DNA from: CAKKQX01 sp963734595
Lineage (GTDB): Bacteria > Pseudomonadota > Gammaproteobacteria > Burkholderiales > SG8-41
NCBI GenBank assembly: GCA_963734595.1
Contig: CAVTHV010000031.1
Location: 23,155 to 87,154, forward strand
Reading direction: 5' to 3'
Length of the DNA stretch: 64,000 bases
The position numbers were made by a program, and so were the translations under genes. The notes below the pieces were generated by a model. The model worked only from the letters and a program-made list of their open reading frames with translations, was not told the origin of the DNA and did not search any database. Positions within the stretch are counted from its first letter, which is position 1. Each line of letters starts with the position of its first letter. Positions 37,008 through 46,491 of this stretch are shown here, in pieces.

Positions 37008-37625
37008 TTACCAGCGGCGGCGCGGCGGACGGCCGCGCCAGTAGCGGATCATCAGATAGCCGCCGAGCATGCCGCCGAGATGCGCGAAGTGCGCCACGCC
37101 GGCCTGCGTTCCGGTAATGCCGAGATAGAGCTCGATCACGCCGTAGACGATGACGAACAACCAGGCCGGCATCGGGATCGGCGGAAAAATGAGCATCACG
37201 GTGCGCCGCGGGAAATACATGCCGAAGGCGAGCAGCACGCCGAACACGCCGCCCGAGGCGCCGATGGTCGGATAAGGCGCGCCGCCGATGATGGCGGTGA
37301 CGACGAGCTGGGCCGCCGCGGCGGTGACGACGCACGTGAAGTAAAAGACAAGAAAGCGCCGCTGTCCGAATACGCGCTCGATGTCCGACCCGAACATGTA
37401 GAGCGCGAACATGTTGAAAAACAGGTGCAGCAGGCCGCCGTGCAGGAAACTGTAGGTGACGACCTGCCACGGCAGGAACCCCGCCATGCCGCCCAATCCC
37501 GTGCTGCTGAGCGGCCACAGTCCGAACCAGATGAACAGCGGATCGCCGATGACCTGCTGCAGCAGGTAGACGAGACCGTTGGTGAGCAGCAATGCCCGGG
37601 TGACGGGCGGGATCGAATAAAACAT
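37008..37625 (-). CDS. Rhomboid family intramembrane serine protease
   Basis: 205 residues, six helices. The catalytic serine is S124 in GASGGVFG and the histidine is H182 in AHFAHLGG; HGGLLHLFFNMFALYMFG (62-79) is the conserved oxyanion/L1 region. It cleaves membrane helices of unknown substrates. Same strand as the rubredoxin reductase gene, 44 nt downstream of it. Confidence 0.9.
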   Translation of the reverse strand: MFYSIPPVTRALLLTNGLVYLLQQVIGDPLFIWFGLWPLSSTGLGGMAGFLPWQVVTYSFLHGGLLHLFFNMFALYMFGSDIERVFGQRRFLVFYFTCVVTAAAAQLVVTAIIGGAPYPTIGASGGVFGVLLAFGMYFPRRTVMLIFPPIPMPAWLFVIVYGVIELYLGITGTQAGVAHFAHLGGMLGGYLMIRYWRGRPPRRRW

Positions 37626-37669
37626 GTTTAGTTGGTGGTCAGAACGACGGCGCCTTCACCGAAACAAGA

Positions 37670-38815
37670 TCAGGCCAGCACCGGCGGCAATTGCTGCGCG
37701 AGCTTGGCGCGTTCGGCAGTCGCCGCGCCGTTCAACGCGAAGCCGAGCAGTTTTCCAGATGCGTCGATGAACAGGGATTGTACACTGTCGGCCGTTTCTT
37801 CAATCCGCCATTCCCCGGCGGCGCCGTTCGCCGGCGGCGCGACGATGGTCGGGCAGGCCGGCGTTTTCACGAGCACCGGCATCGCCGGGTAGGAAACGGC
37901 AGTGGGTTTTCCTGCAAGCGTTGCCGCCAGCGCGCGCGCCGCGTGCATGATCGGCATCACGAACGGCAGCACCAGGCCGGCGACTTCCGCGCAGTCGCCG
38001 ATCGCAAACACGTCCTTCGCGCTGGTTGCGAGATGGCGGTCGACGACGATGCCGCGATTGATGTTCAGCCCGGCCGCGCGCGCGAGTTCCAGTTTCGGTT
38101 TCAGGCCGATCGCCGACAGCACGACATCGGTCGCGAGGGTCTCGCCGTTGGCGAGCGTGACCTGCAGCCGCCCGCCGCTTTTGTCCACGGCCTGCACGCC
38201 GGTGCCGAAATGCCAGGTCACGCCGAGCGCGGCGAGTTTTGCCTTCAGCATCGCGCCGCCGGCGGGCGGCAGCAGGCGCGCCAGCGGCTGGTCGGCGATG
38301 TCGATCACGTCGACCGCATAACCCGAAGCGGCCAGATCGTTGGCGAATTCGCAGCCGATCAGCCCCGCGCCGATGATGGCGACGTTTTTCCTGCCCTCGA
38401 TGGCGGCGCGAAAGCGCGCGTAATCGTCGAGACCGTTGACGCTCAGCACTTCGGCCGCGGCATCGCCGGCGAGCGGCAACCTGATCTGTTCTGCGCCGGG
38501 CGCGAGCACCAGCTTCGAGTAAGAGATGATCTCGTCACCGATGCGTATTTGGTGACTGCCGGCATCGATTGCCGTGACCCGCGTATGAGCGCGGATCGTG
38601 GCATCGAGCTGCGCGGCCATCTGTTCCGCGGAATGGGTCGGAATGGCCTCCGGCAGTTTCTTGGACGCGAGCGCATTCGACAGCATCGGCTTCGAATAGA
38701 ACTGGCCGCCATCCGCGGTGAGGATGACGAGCGGTGTCTGCTTGTCGAGCTTGCGCAGCTCCCTGGCGGTGTTGTAGCCGGCGAGCCCGCTGCCGATGAT
38801 GACGATGGGGTCCAT
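37670..38815 (-). CDS. Rubredoxin-NAD(+) reductase, FAD-dependent
   Basis: 381 residues. FAD motif IVIIGSGLAGYNTARELR at the start, NAD motif VAIIGAGLIGCEFAND (about 144-159) and the FAD ATG-like motif VFAIGDCAEVAG. The late region is like AlkT/RubB reductases, which pass electrons from NADH to rubredoxin. It follows the rubredoxin gene by about 80 nt and completes a rubrerythrin-rubredoxin-reductase set. Start MDPIVIIG at 38815. Confidence 0.88.
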   Translation of the reverse strand: MDPIVIIGSGLAGYNTARELRKLDKQTPLVILTADGGQFYSKPMLSNALASKKLPEAIPTHSAEQMAAQLDATIRAHTRVTAIDAGSHQIRIGDEIISYSKLVLAPGAEQIRLPLAGDAAAEVLSVNGLDDYARFRAAIEGRKNVAIIGAGLIGCEFANDLAASGYAVDVIDIADQPLARLLPPAGGAMLKAKLAALGVTWHFGTGVQAVDKSGGRLQVTLANGETLATDVVLSAIGLKPKLELARAAGLNINRGIVVDRHLATSAKDVFAIGDCAEVAGLVLPFVMPIMHAARALAATLAGKPTAVSYPAMPVLVKTPACPTIVAPPANGAAGEWRIEETADSVQSLFIDASGKLLGFALNGAATAERAKLAQQLPPVLA

Positions 38816-38897
38816 GAATGCCTTGAGAGTATACGTTTCAGATCGATTTTCCCGCGATCCCGCCCTTCCCGGCGAGGGAAGGGCGGGCGCGGGACGG

Positions 38898-39068
38898 TTA
38901 TGCCGCCATCAATACCATTTCGAAGTCGGCCTTGGCGATGCCGCACTCGGGACAGGCCCAGTCCGCCGGGATGTCTTCCCAGCGCGTGCCGGCGGCGATG
39001 CCTTCTTCAGGCAGTCCCTTGGCTTCGTCGTAGATGAAGCCGCATACGATGCATTCCCATTTTCTCAT
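38898..39068 (-). CDS. Rubredoxin
   Basis: 56 residues. The iron site is complete: CIVCG and CPECG in WECIVCGFIYDEAKG and WACPECGIAKADFE. Start MRKWEC at 39068, eight bases after AGGAGA; an ATG two codons earlier is too close to the ribosome site. Carries single electrons from the reductase to rubrerythrin. Confidence 0.93.
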   Translation of the reverse strand: MRKWECIVCGFIYDEAKGLPEEGIAAGTRWEDIPADWACPECGIAKADFEMVLMAA

Positions 39069-39082
39069 GTTCATTTCTCCTG

Positions 39083-39554
<472 letters not shown>

Positions 39555-39632
39555 GCTGTCTCCTTTGTCAAAAGTTTGCGCGTGTGGATCACGCATGAGA
39601 CGCATGTTAGGCGGGCGCGGAAGATTGGTCTA

Positions 39633-39669
39633 ATTGATTGTTAATATCTTATTGATAGGGTATAGCTAT
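39633..39669 (-). promoter_or_regulatory. OxyR operator upstream of the rubrerythrin operon
   Basis: On the minus strand the sequence reads ATAG-N7-CTAT-N7-ATAT-N7-CAAT, the four-element, 37-bp OxyR pattern with exact spacing; the first half-site matches the consensus perfectly (embedded in GATAG-N7-CTATC) and the second has two mismatches. It lies 79-115 nt upstream of the rubrerythrin start, and the oxyR gene ends about 150 nt further upstream. Confidence 0.75.
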
Positions 39670-39766
39670 CACGTAACCGATGCTGGAAAGGCTGATTCTA
39701 TCTCGTTGTAATTAAAAGAAAAGTAATGCAATGCAATGGATCTGAAATGCTTGGGACAGGGTCTAT

Positions 39767-39803
39767 CCCTCATTAAGTGAAACGTATCCTTTAGGGCCCT
39801 CAT
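39767..39803 (+). repeat. ATGAGGG-bounded 37-nt element, copy 4
   Basis: CCCTCAT, core TAAGTGAAACGTATCC with TTTAGGG, CCCTCAT: identical core to 9685-9719. It lies just after the end of oxyR (39819). Confidence 0.75.
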
Positions 39804-39818
39804 CCCTGCCTTTGACCC

Positions 39819-40771
39819 TCATCCCTCATCTCCGCCTGTGGCCGGCGGCGCGTCGGGCAGCATGGTCACGCCGGCAAGCTTGCAGGCGAGGATCGCTTCG
39901 CGCACCGCTTCGACGGCGCGCGGACGCGGGAAGCTCCTGCGCCAGGCGAGCGCGACGCGCCGGCTCGGCACCGGCGGCGCGAACGGCCGGATCGCGACGA
40001 GCTTGTTCTGGACGGCGCTGGTTTCCGCGCGCTGGCGGGCAGCACCGTGACACCCACGCCGGACGCGACCATGTGGCGGATGGTTTCGAGCGAACTGCCT
40101 TCGAGGCTTTGCTGGATGCTGCTGTTGGTGGCGCGTTTTACGCCGGCGCAGGTCTGCAGCACCTGGTCGCGGAAGCAGTTGCCGGTGGACAGCAGCAGCA
40201 GGTTTTCCGCGCAGAGATCGACGGCCGGAATCCGCGTTTTCTTCGCCCACGGATGACTGGCCGGCATGACGACGCGAAACGGCTCGTCATAGACCGCCTG
40301 CGTGACGATGCCCGGCGCGGCAAACGGCAGCGACAGGATGATCAGGTCGAGATCGCCGTTCTTCAGCAGCCCGGCGAGTTTCGCGGTGAAATTTTCCTGG
40401 ATCAGCAGCGGCATTTGCGGCGCGCGCCGGTGCAGCTGCGGAATCAGCTGCGGCATCAGGTACGGCCCGATGGTGTAGATCGCGCCGAAACGCAGCGGCC
40501 CGGCGAGCTCGTCCTTGCCCTGGGTCGCGATCTGCTTGATCGCCGCCGTTTCCTCGAGTACCCGCTGTGCCTGCTCGACGATGCGCTGCCCAACCGGCGT
40601 GACCGTCACTTCCGTCGCGCCGCGCTCGAAGAGCGCGATGCCGAGCTCGTCCTCGAGCTTCCTGATCGCGACCGACAGCGTGGGCTGGCTGACGAAGCAC
40701 TTCTCGGCGGCGCGGCCGAAATGGCGCTCGCGCGCGACGGCGACGATGTATCTGAGTTCGGTGAGAGTCAT
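39819..40771 (-). CDS. oxyR: OxyR peroxide-responsive LysR-type regulator, frameshifted
   Basis: About 318 residues. The helix-turn-helix is MTLTELRYIVAVARERHFGR followed by AAEKCFVSQPTLSVAIRKLE. The redox cysteines fall at C199 and C208 (LLLLSTGNCFRDQVLQTCAG), the positions of E. coli OxyR, and the HMVASGVGVTVLP segment is typical. A missing base near 40025 shifts the last 70 residues (PASAR then ETSAVQNKLVAIRPFAPP). OxyR forms a C199-C208 disulfide on H2O2 and activates peroxide-defence genes. The OxyR-type site at 39633 and the rubrerythrin operon lie immediately downstream. Confidence 0.9.
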
Positions 40772-40829
40772 GGCTTATCCGGGATTGTAATCCCTGAACC
40801 CGCGACGCCTTTCCGGCTGCGGGGCGCGG

Positions 40830-42284
40830 CTAGGAATAAGCGGCCTTGGCTCCCGGCGGCGGCGAGTAGCGGAACGTGCCGCGCTTGAGGATCGCGTCCT
40901 TGCCGCCGTGCCTGTCGATGTGCGCCTGCTGGTCGGACTTCGCGAGCTTGTCGACCGCCTCGGGATCGACCACCTTGCGCAGCGCGGCTTCGCACTCGTC
41001 GATCACTGCGCGGTACCGGTCGTCGCGCCCGAGATCGGTGCGCTCGAAAGGATCGGCCTCGAGGTCGAACAGCATCGGCGGCAGTCCGGCATAGTGGATG
41101 TATTTGTACTTGCCGTGCCGGATCATGTACGCGCCGCTCAGCGCGCCTGCGGCATGATATTCCGAGAGTATGGTCCGCTGCGGCACGTAGCCCTGCGCGA
41201 TCTCGAGCAGCGAATGGCCGGGCAGCCCGGCGTCGCGCGGATCGGGTTTCGCCCCCAGCGCCTGGATGATCGTCTGAAAGCCGTCGGCGAGCATGACCGG
41301 CGTGGCGCAGACGTTGCCGCGGGGAACGTCGGGCCCGGCGAGGATCATCGGGATGCCGGCGGATTCCTCGTACATCGTCGATTTTCCCCACAGGCCGCGC
41401 GTGCCGAGGTTGTCGCCGTGATCGGTGGCGTAGACGATGCGCGTATTTTCCATCAGTCCGGATTCTTCCAGCGCTTTGAGAATCTTGCCGATGTTGTCGT
41501 CGAGGAAGGACACCAGGCCGAAGTAGGCGGTGATCGCGCGCCGCACCATCGGCGCATCGAACGCCTCGTCGAAGCAAAAGCATTTGCGCATGGCATCGAT
41601 GAACGGATGGCGCGGCCGCTGATCGTGCTCGTACATGTCGGGCCACGGCACCTGGTCCTCCGCATACATGTCGTAGAACCGGGCCGGCGCAATCAGCGGG
41701 AAATGCGGCGAGACGAAACCGGCATACAGCGCCCATGGCTTGTCGCGGTATTTGGGCGCCTCGTTCTTCAGCCACTTTACCGTTTCAGCCGCGATCGAGC
41801 GGTCGTAGTGCGTGTATTCGGATTCGCCGCGCCCGGCTTCGGGGCCGAGTTTGGCCGCGCCCGCGCGCCGCGGCAGTTCGTCGCGGATCAGGCCCAGCAG
41901 GTCGCCGACGCCGTTGACGATGTGCAGCGGCAGGATTTCCTCGTCGAAGCCGTTGCGCTTCGCGTCGGAATCCAGGTAGTGCAGCTTGCCGATGGAAGTC
42001 ACGCGGTGGCCCTGTTCCATCAGCCGGTGGCCCCACGACGGCGGTTTCCCGTCGTAGGCGATCGCGTTGTCCCAGCAGCGGATCCGGTGCACGTACTGGC
42101 CGGTGGCGAACGCGGCGCGCGCCGGCACGCAGATCGGGCAATTGGTGTAGGCGTTGGTGAACCGCGTGCCGTGCGCGGCGAGCCGGTCGAGATTCGGCGT
42201 CCTGATCATCGGATGGCCGTAGCAGCCGAGCACGCGCTTGTTGTGCTCGTCGGACATGATGAACAGCAGGTTGGTGGCTTTCAA
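40830..42284 (-). CDS. Sulfatase (type I, choline-sulfatase-like)
   Basis: About 484 residues. The formylglycine motif CxPxR is present: CVPARAAFATGQ (cysteine about 52). LLFIMSDEHNKR carries the metal-binding aspartate at the N-terminus and IVYATDHGDNLGTRG the later Asp-His pair. Overall it resembles BetC choline sulfatases and heparan-type sulfatases without a signal peptide, so it is cytosolic. TTG 42284 is chosen because GGAG lies 8 nt upstream; a GTG at 42308 gives eight extra residues without a ribosome site. No formylglycine-generating enzyme is in view. Confidence 0.8.
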   Translation of the reverse strand: MKATNLLFIMSDEHNKRVLGCYGHPMIRTPNLDRLAAHGTRFTNAYTNCPICVPARAAFATGQYVHRIRCWDNAIAYDGKPPSWGHRLMEQGHRVTSIGKLHYLDSDAKRNGFDEEILPLHIVNGVGDLLGLIRDELPRRAGAAKLGPEAGRGESEYTHYDRSIAAETVKWLKNEAPKYRDKPWALYAGFVSPHFPLIAPARFYDMYAEDQVPWPDMYEHDQRPRHPFIDAMRKCFCFDEAFDAPMVRRAITAYFGLVSFLDDNIGKILKALEESGLMENTRIVYATDHGDNLGTRGLWGKSTMYEESAGIPMILAGPDVPRGNVCATPVMLADGFQTIIQALGAKPDPRDAGLPGHSLLEIAQGYVPQRTILSEYHAAGALSGAYMIRHGKYKYIHYAGLPPMLFDLEADPFERTDLGRDDRYRAVIDECEAALRKVVDPEAVDKLAKSDQQAHIDRHGGKDAILKRGTFRYSPPPGAKAAYS

Positions 42285-42509
42285 CAGCGCGTCTCCATTG
42301 AGCGTCACTGTGCGTGACTGATGGCCCGGGCGGGTGTCCGGCGATTCTATGGGCAGGTGTCGTATGGCGTCAATCGAACCTGCGCCTTAAGTTTGTTTTA
42401 AGCCGCGCGGCACAGTCTCGCAACCATGGACCAAAGATCTTTCAGGGAGGGATGCTCAGGGCGTTGAGGCATTTTTATCACAACGTGCGACAACCTGAAG
42501 GAGATTGAC

Positions 42510-42953
42510 ATGAGCAAGAAACTGGCAACGGCAAGTATCCTGATCGCGGGCATGGCGTTTGCGGCACCGGCGTTTTCGAGCACGAGCGCGCATCTGCCCG
42601 CAGAGCACAAGGCGGGTCCCGTGACCTACATGAGCGGCGGCGTCGGCACCGACGAGGCCAACGCCATGAAGGCGGCGGAGCACCGCTACAATCTGGCGCT
42701 GGAGTTCGTGCAGAAGGCCAGGCCGAGAGACGAATATCTCGCGGACATCGGCGTGAAGGTCAAGGACCATTCCGGGAAAATGCTGCTCAACGTGGATTCC
42801 AACGGGCCTTTCCTGTTATCCAGAATGCCGGCGGGCAAATACACCATAGCGGCAAGCAACGACGGCCACGTCCTGACCAAAGTCGCGGAGGTGACGCCCA
42901 AGCATCCTGCGCGGCTGGTTTTCGTGTGGCCGGAGCGGGCCGCGGAGAAATAG
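42510..42953 (+). CDS. Exported carboxypeptidase-regulatory-like domain protein
   Basis: 147 residues. MSKKLATASILIAGMAFAAP is a signal peptide cleaved near FSSTS. After a helical stretch with YMSGGVGTDEANAMK, a beta-sandwich segment (KMLLNVDSNGPFLLSRMPAG, KYTIAASNDGHVLTKVAEV) resembles the carboxypeptidase-regulatory-like domain. Periplasmic. AAGGAG lies 7 nt before ATG 42510. Similar proteins are common and uncharacterised in betaproteobacteria. Confidence 0.75.
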   Translation: MSKKLATASILIAGMAFAAPAFSSTSAHLPAEHKAGPVTYMSGGVGTDEANAMKAAEHRYNLALEFVQKARPRDEYLADIGVKVKDHSGKMLLNVDSNGPFLLSRMPAGKYTIAASNDGHVLTKVAEVTPKHPARLVFVWPERAAEK

Positions 42954-43057
42954 CGTAATCACGGTGCGGGCTGCATGTGCATACCAGGCGGCGGTGAAGT
43001 CCTGCGGATGGCGGAGATGCCGTTTTGAATGCGGGCCCGGCCCGGACGCGGGACGGG

Positions 43058-43351
43058 ATGGCGTCTAACGGTGTCTCCAGCCATATCCTGCCGACCTCGG
43101 CGACGATGGTCGGGGTATGCATGACCGTCATCAGCATCGGCAAGATCGCGCATGGTCACGCGGGAATGGTCATCGACAGGATGCTCGCGGTCGACAGCGC
43201 GCTGTTTCTGCTGAGCGCGCTGCTGTCGTTCCTGTCGATCCGCTCCGTCCGCTCGGCGATGCGTCTCGAGCGGTGGGCGGAAAACCTGTTCCTGGTGGCG
43301 CTGGGGCTGGTCTCGGTAACGAGCGTGGTTCTCGCTTTCGAGATACTTTAG
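43058..43351 (+). CDS. Small membrane hypothetical protein
   Basis: 97 residues from ATG 43058 (an upstream TTG at 43025 is also open). Three hydrophobic segments (ATMVGVCMTVISIGKI, SALFLLSALLSFLSI, LFLVALGLVSVTSVVLAFEI) with short polar loops. No family recognised. It follows the exported protein gene by about 105 nt on the same strand. Confidence 0.5.
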   Translation: MASNGVSSHILPTSATMVGVCMTVISIGKIAHGHAGMVIDRMLAVDSALFLLSALLSFLSIRSVRSAMRLERWAENLFLVALGLVSVTSVVLAFEIL

Positions 43352-43412
43352 CGGTATTGCGCGGGCCGGGCATTAAATTTTTGCAGGCCCGGTCCGATCG
43401 ATCAGGCAGTCG

Positions 43413-46298
43413 CTAACCACAGGCGCCGGTGTAACCGCACGCGGTGCAGTAATCGCAGCCGTCCTTGCGGATCAGCGTCTGGTTGCCGCATTCCGGACAG
43501 CGGCTGCCCTTCATCACCCGCGGCGCGTCGCCGCCCGCCGCCGGCGCCTCGAGGATGCCCATCTGCGCCAGCGGCGCGCCGTTCTCGTCGAGGACGCCGA
43601 GCATCGCGTAGCGGTGCAGGATCAGGCGCGCGACGTAGGCGACGGTCGAGGGAAACGTGGCCTGCTTGCGTGCGCCGGGCACGAAGGCCATGAAATCGCC
43701 CAGCGGCTCGGGGAATGCAAGCAGCTTCTGCAGCTTCATGCCGATCCACGCCGGATCCATCACGCGCATGTCGAGCGACAGGATTTTGCACAGCCCGTCG
43801 AGCGCGCGCGGATATTCGCCGGACAGCCACATCGAATACGGGCGGGTGACGCCCGCGTTCCTGCCTTCGCCGGGCAGCGTGATTTCCTTCAGGCCGAGCA
43901 CGAAATCGTCGCCGGTGCGCGGATTAAGCACGTCGACCGTCCATGACATCGTGCCGTCGGTGCCGGTCTTGGGTTCCTTCAGCGAGAACATGGCGTCGAG
44001 CACCGGCGTCAGCGACTGGCCGAACAGCGGTGCGCCCGGCGGCGTCAGCCCGCCTAACTGGTCGACGCGCCAGCGAACGACCTGCGCGAACGCGGCGACC
44101 ACCGACGGCATGCGCTTCACTTCGCCGAGCGGCGGGAAAGCCATGTCGAAGGGTTCGTCGCCGCCGGCTTTCGCCAGCGTATCGAGTTTCACCTGCAGCC
44201 AGCCGGGGTCGCTCGCGCGCATGTCCATCGACAGCGTCTTGGCGACGGCGCCCAGACCGCGCGGCTGCTCGCTGCCGTTGACCCAGACTTCAAACGCGTG
44301 CACGTGGTCGTTCTCGACATGACCGACGAACACCGCGAACGCGCCGTGCGGATGTTCGATCATGTAGGTCCACGCCGGATTGCCGGCGGTCATCGTCGGG
44401 CGGCCCGGCCAGCGCAGGCTGGACAGCACCGGCGCCGGCAGGTTCTGGATCAGGATGCGGCGGTTGACGTCGTCGCTGCGGAAATCCTGCGGTGCCATGT
44501 CCTTGCCCGAGGGTTCGACCGACAGCACCGAACCGAGCACGCTGTTCGGGCGGTAGGTGGCCAATCCTTTCAGCCCCGACTTCCATGCGCGGAAATAAAG
44601 ATCCTGGAATTCGCCATAGGGATAGTCTTCCGGCACGTTCACCGTTTTCGAAATGCTGGTGTCGACGTAGGGCGCAACCGCGGCGACCATTTCTTCATGC
44701 GCGTTCGCCGAGATTTCCAGCGCGGTGACGAACCACGGCGGCAGTTGCGCGGTGTTGCCGCCCATCGCTTTCCAGCGCCGCCAGGCGTGGTCTTCGACGG
44801 CGAATTCGCGCATGGTGTTGTCGGGCATGCGCTTTTTGCGGGTGTAAGTCCACGAGAACGGCGGCTCGATGCCGTTGGAGGCATTGTCGGCAAAGGCGAG
44901 GCTGATGGTGCCGGTGGGCGCGATCGACAGCAGGTGGCTGTTGCGAATGCCCTGCTTGCGGATGAGCTGTTTGATGTCCTCGGGCAGGCGCGCGGCGAAG
45001 CTGGTGCCCGACAGGTAGAGGTCGGCGCTGAACAGCGGGAACGCGCCGCGCTCGCGCGCGAGATCGGCAGAGGCGCGGTAAGCGTAGTCGCGCATCGTTG
45101 CGGAAATCTGCGCGGCCACCTGCCGCGCTTCCGGCGTATCGTAGCGCTGGCGCAGCATGATCAGCGCATCACCCAGTCCGGTGAAGCCCAGGCCAATGCG
45201 GCGCTTGGCGGCGGCTTCTTCCCGTTGTTGTTTCAGCGGCCACGCGGTGACGTCGAGCACGTTGTCGAGCATGCGCACGGCGACGGCCACGACACGGCCG
45301 AAGTGATCGAAATCAAAGCTGGCATTTTCGGCGAACGGTTGCTTGACGAAATGCGTGAGGTCGATCGAGCCCAGGCAGCAGCAGCCGTACGGCGGCAGCG
45401 GCTGTTCGGCACAGGGGTTGGTCGCCTCGATGGTCTCGCAGTAATTGAGGTTATTGTCGCGGTTCATGCGGTCGAGGAACAGGATGCCCGGCTCGGCATG
45501 GTCGTAGGTCGAGCGCATGATCTGTTCCCACAGTTCGCGCGCGGGCACCTTGCGGTACACCCATTGCCCGTCCTCGCGCTGCCAGGCGCCGGCGGCCATC
45601 TGTCTGGCGTTGGGTTTGGCGCGGTGCGCGAGCTCGACGTCCTTGTCCTGCTCGACGGCTTCCATGAAGGCGTCGGTGACGCCGACGGAAATGTTGAAAT
45701 TGGTCAGGTCGCCCCTGTCCTTGGCGTGGATGAAGTCCTCGACGTCCGGATGGTCGCAGCGCAGCACGGCCATCTGCGCGCCGCGGCGCGAGCCCGCGGA
45801 TTCGACGGTTTCGCAGGAGCGGTCGAATACGCGCATGTAAGACACCGGGCCGCTGGCGCTGGAATGCGTGCCTTTGACTTCCGCGCCTTTCGGGCGGATC
45901 GATGAAAAGTCATAGCCGACGCCGCCGCCGCGGCGCATCGTCTCGGCGGCTTCCTGCAGCGCGATGTAGATGCCGGGGCGGCCGTCGACGATTTCCGAAA
46001 TCGAATCGCCGACCGGTTGCACGAAACAGTTGATCAGCGTCGCCTGCAACTGGATGCCGGCGGCGGAGTTGATGCGGCCGGCGGGAATGAAGCCGTCTTC
46101 CTGCGCCTGCAGGAAGCGGCGCTCCCATTGTGCGCGATGTTCTTCCGGCTCGGCCTGGGCGAGGGCGCGGGCCACGCGGCGGCGCACGTCAGTGATGCTG
46201 GTTTCCTTGCCCTTGGCGTATTTTTCGAGCAGCGAGTCGCGGGAGATTTCCTGTTCAGCGAGCGCGGTCTGCGCGGTGCCGGTGGTGGCGTCGTTCAT
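43413..46298 (-). CDS. nrdJ: Adenosylcobalamin-dependent ribonucleoside-diphosphate reductase (class II)
   Basis: 961 residues. C91 in TLINCFVQPV pairs with a later cysteine; the thiyl-radical motif NxCxE is N294-P295-C296-A297-E298 in ATNPCAEQPLPPYGCCCLGS; the C-terminal zinc-binding ribbon with redox cysteines is CPECGNQTLIRKDGCDYCTA. No radical-harbouring small-subunit gene is needed or present, in line with class II enzymes, which use vitamin B12. It makes deoxynucleotides in aerobic or anoxic conditions. Upstream is a 190-nt gap too short and unlike a cobalamin riboswitch. Opposed to the dehydratase gene. Confidence 0.93.
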   Translation of the reverse strand: MNDATTGTAQTALAEQEISRDSLLEKYAKGKETSITDVRRRVARALAQAEPEEHRAQWERRFLQAQEDGFIPAGRINSAAGIQLQATLINCFVQPVGDSISEIVDGRPGIYIALQEAAETMRRGGGVGYDFSSIRPKGAEVKGTHSSASGPVSYMRVFDRSCETVESAGSRRGAQMAVLRCDHPDVEDFIHAKDRGDLTNFNISVGVTDAFMEAVEQDKDVELAHRAKPNARQMAAGAWQREDGQWVYRKVPARELWEQIMRSTYDHAEPGILFLDRMNRDNNLNYCETIEATNPCAEQPLPPYGCCCLGSIDLTHFVKQPFAENASFDFDHFGRVVAVAVRMLDNVLDVTAWPLKQQREEAAAKRRIGLGFTGLGDALIMLRQRYDTPEARQVAAQISATMRDYAYRASADLARERGAFPLFSADLYLSGTSFAARLPEDIKQLIRKQGIRNSHLLSIAPTGTISLAFADNASNGIEPPFSWTYTRKKRMPDNTMREFAVEDHAWRRWKAMGGNTAQLPPWFVTALEISANAHEEMVAAVAPYVDTSISKTVNVPEDYPYGEFQDLYFRAWKSGLKGLATYRPNSVLGSVLSVEPSGKDMAPQDFRSDDVNRRILIQNLPAPVLSSLRWPGRPTMTAGNPAWTYMIEHPHGAFAVFVGHVENDHVHAFEVWVNGSEQPRGLGAVAKTLSMDMRASDPGWLQVKLDTLAKAGGDEPFDMAFPPLGEVKRMPSVVAAFAQVVRWRVDQLGGLTPPGAPLFGQSLTPVLDAMFSLKEPKTGTDGTMSWTVDVLNPRTGDDFVLGLKEITLPGEGRNAGVTRPYSMWLSGEYPRALDGLCKILSLDMRVMDPAWIGMKLQKLLAFPEPLGDFMAFVPGARKQATFPSTVAYVARLILHRYAMLGVLDENGAPLAQMGILEAPAAGGDAPRVMKGSRCPECGNQTLIRKDGCDYCTACGYTGACG

Positions 46299-46491
46299 GT
46301 ATCTGCCTTTCGTTAAGCGGCGCGCGGGGCGGCCGCAGTTTTTTGGTGAAATCGAATGCGACCAAGTATGCGCCGGACCGGTGGCGCTGAAAAGGCTTCT
46401 TATTTTACTTCAGGCGGCGCGCGCCTTGCCTCGCCTGGCCACTTCGGCTATCGTGCAGTCTTGGTTTTCACTTCCTGATCCGATTCCCCGC

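Noticed and set aside
44298..45905. 535-residue open frame opposite nrdJ
   Set aside because: Shadow of class II ribonucleotide reductase; no motif.
46299..46491. Cobalamin riboswitch upstream of the B12-dependent nrdJ
   Set aside because: The gap is too short and lacks the conserved B12-box; a promoter only.
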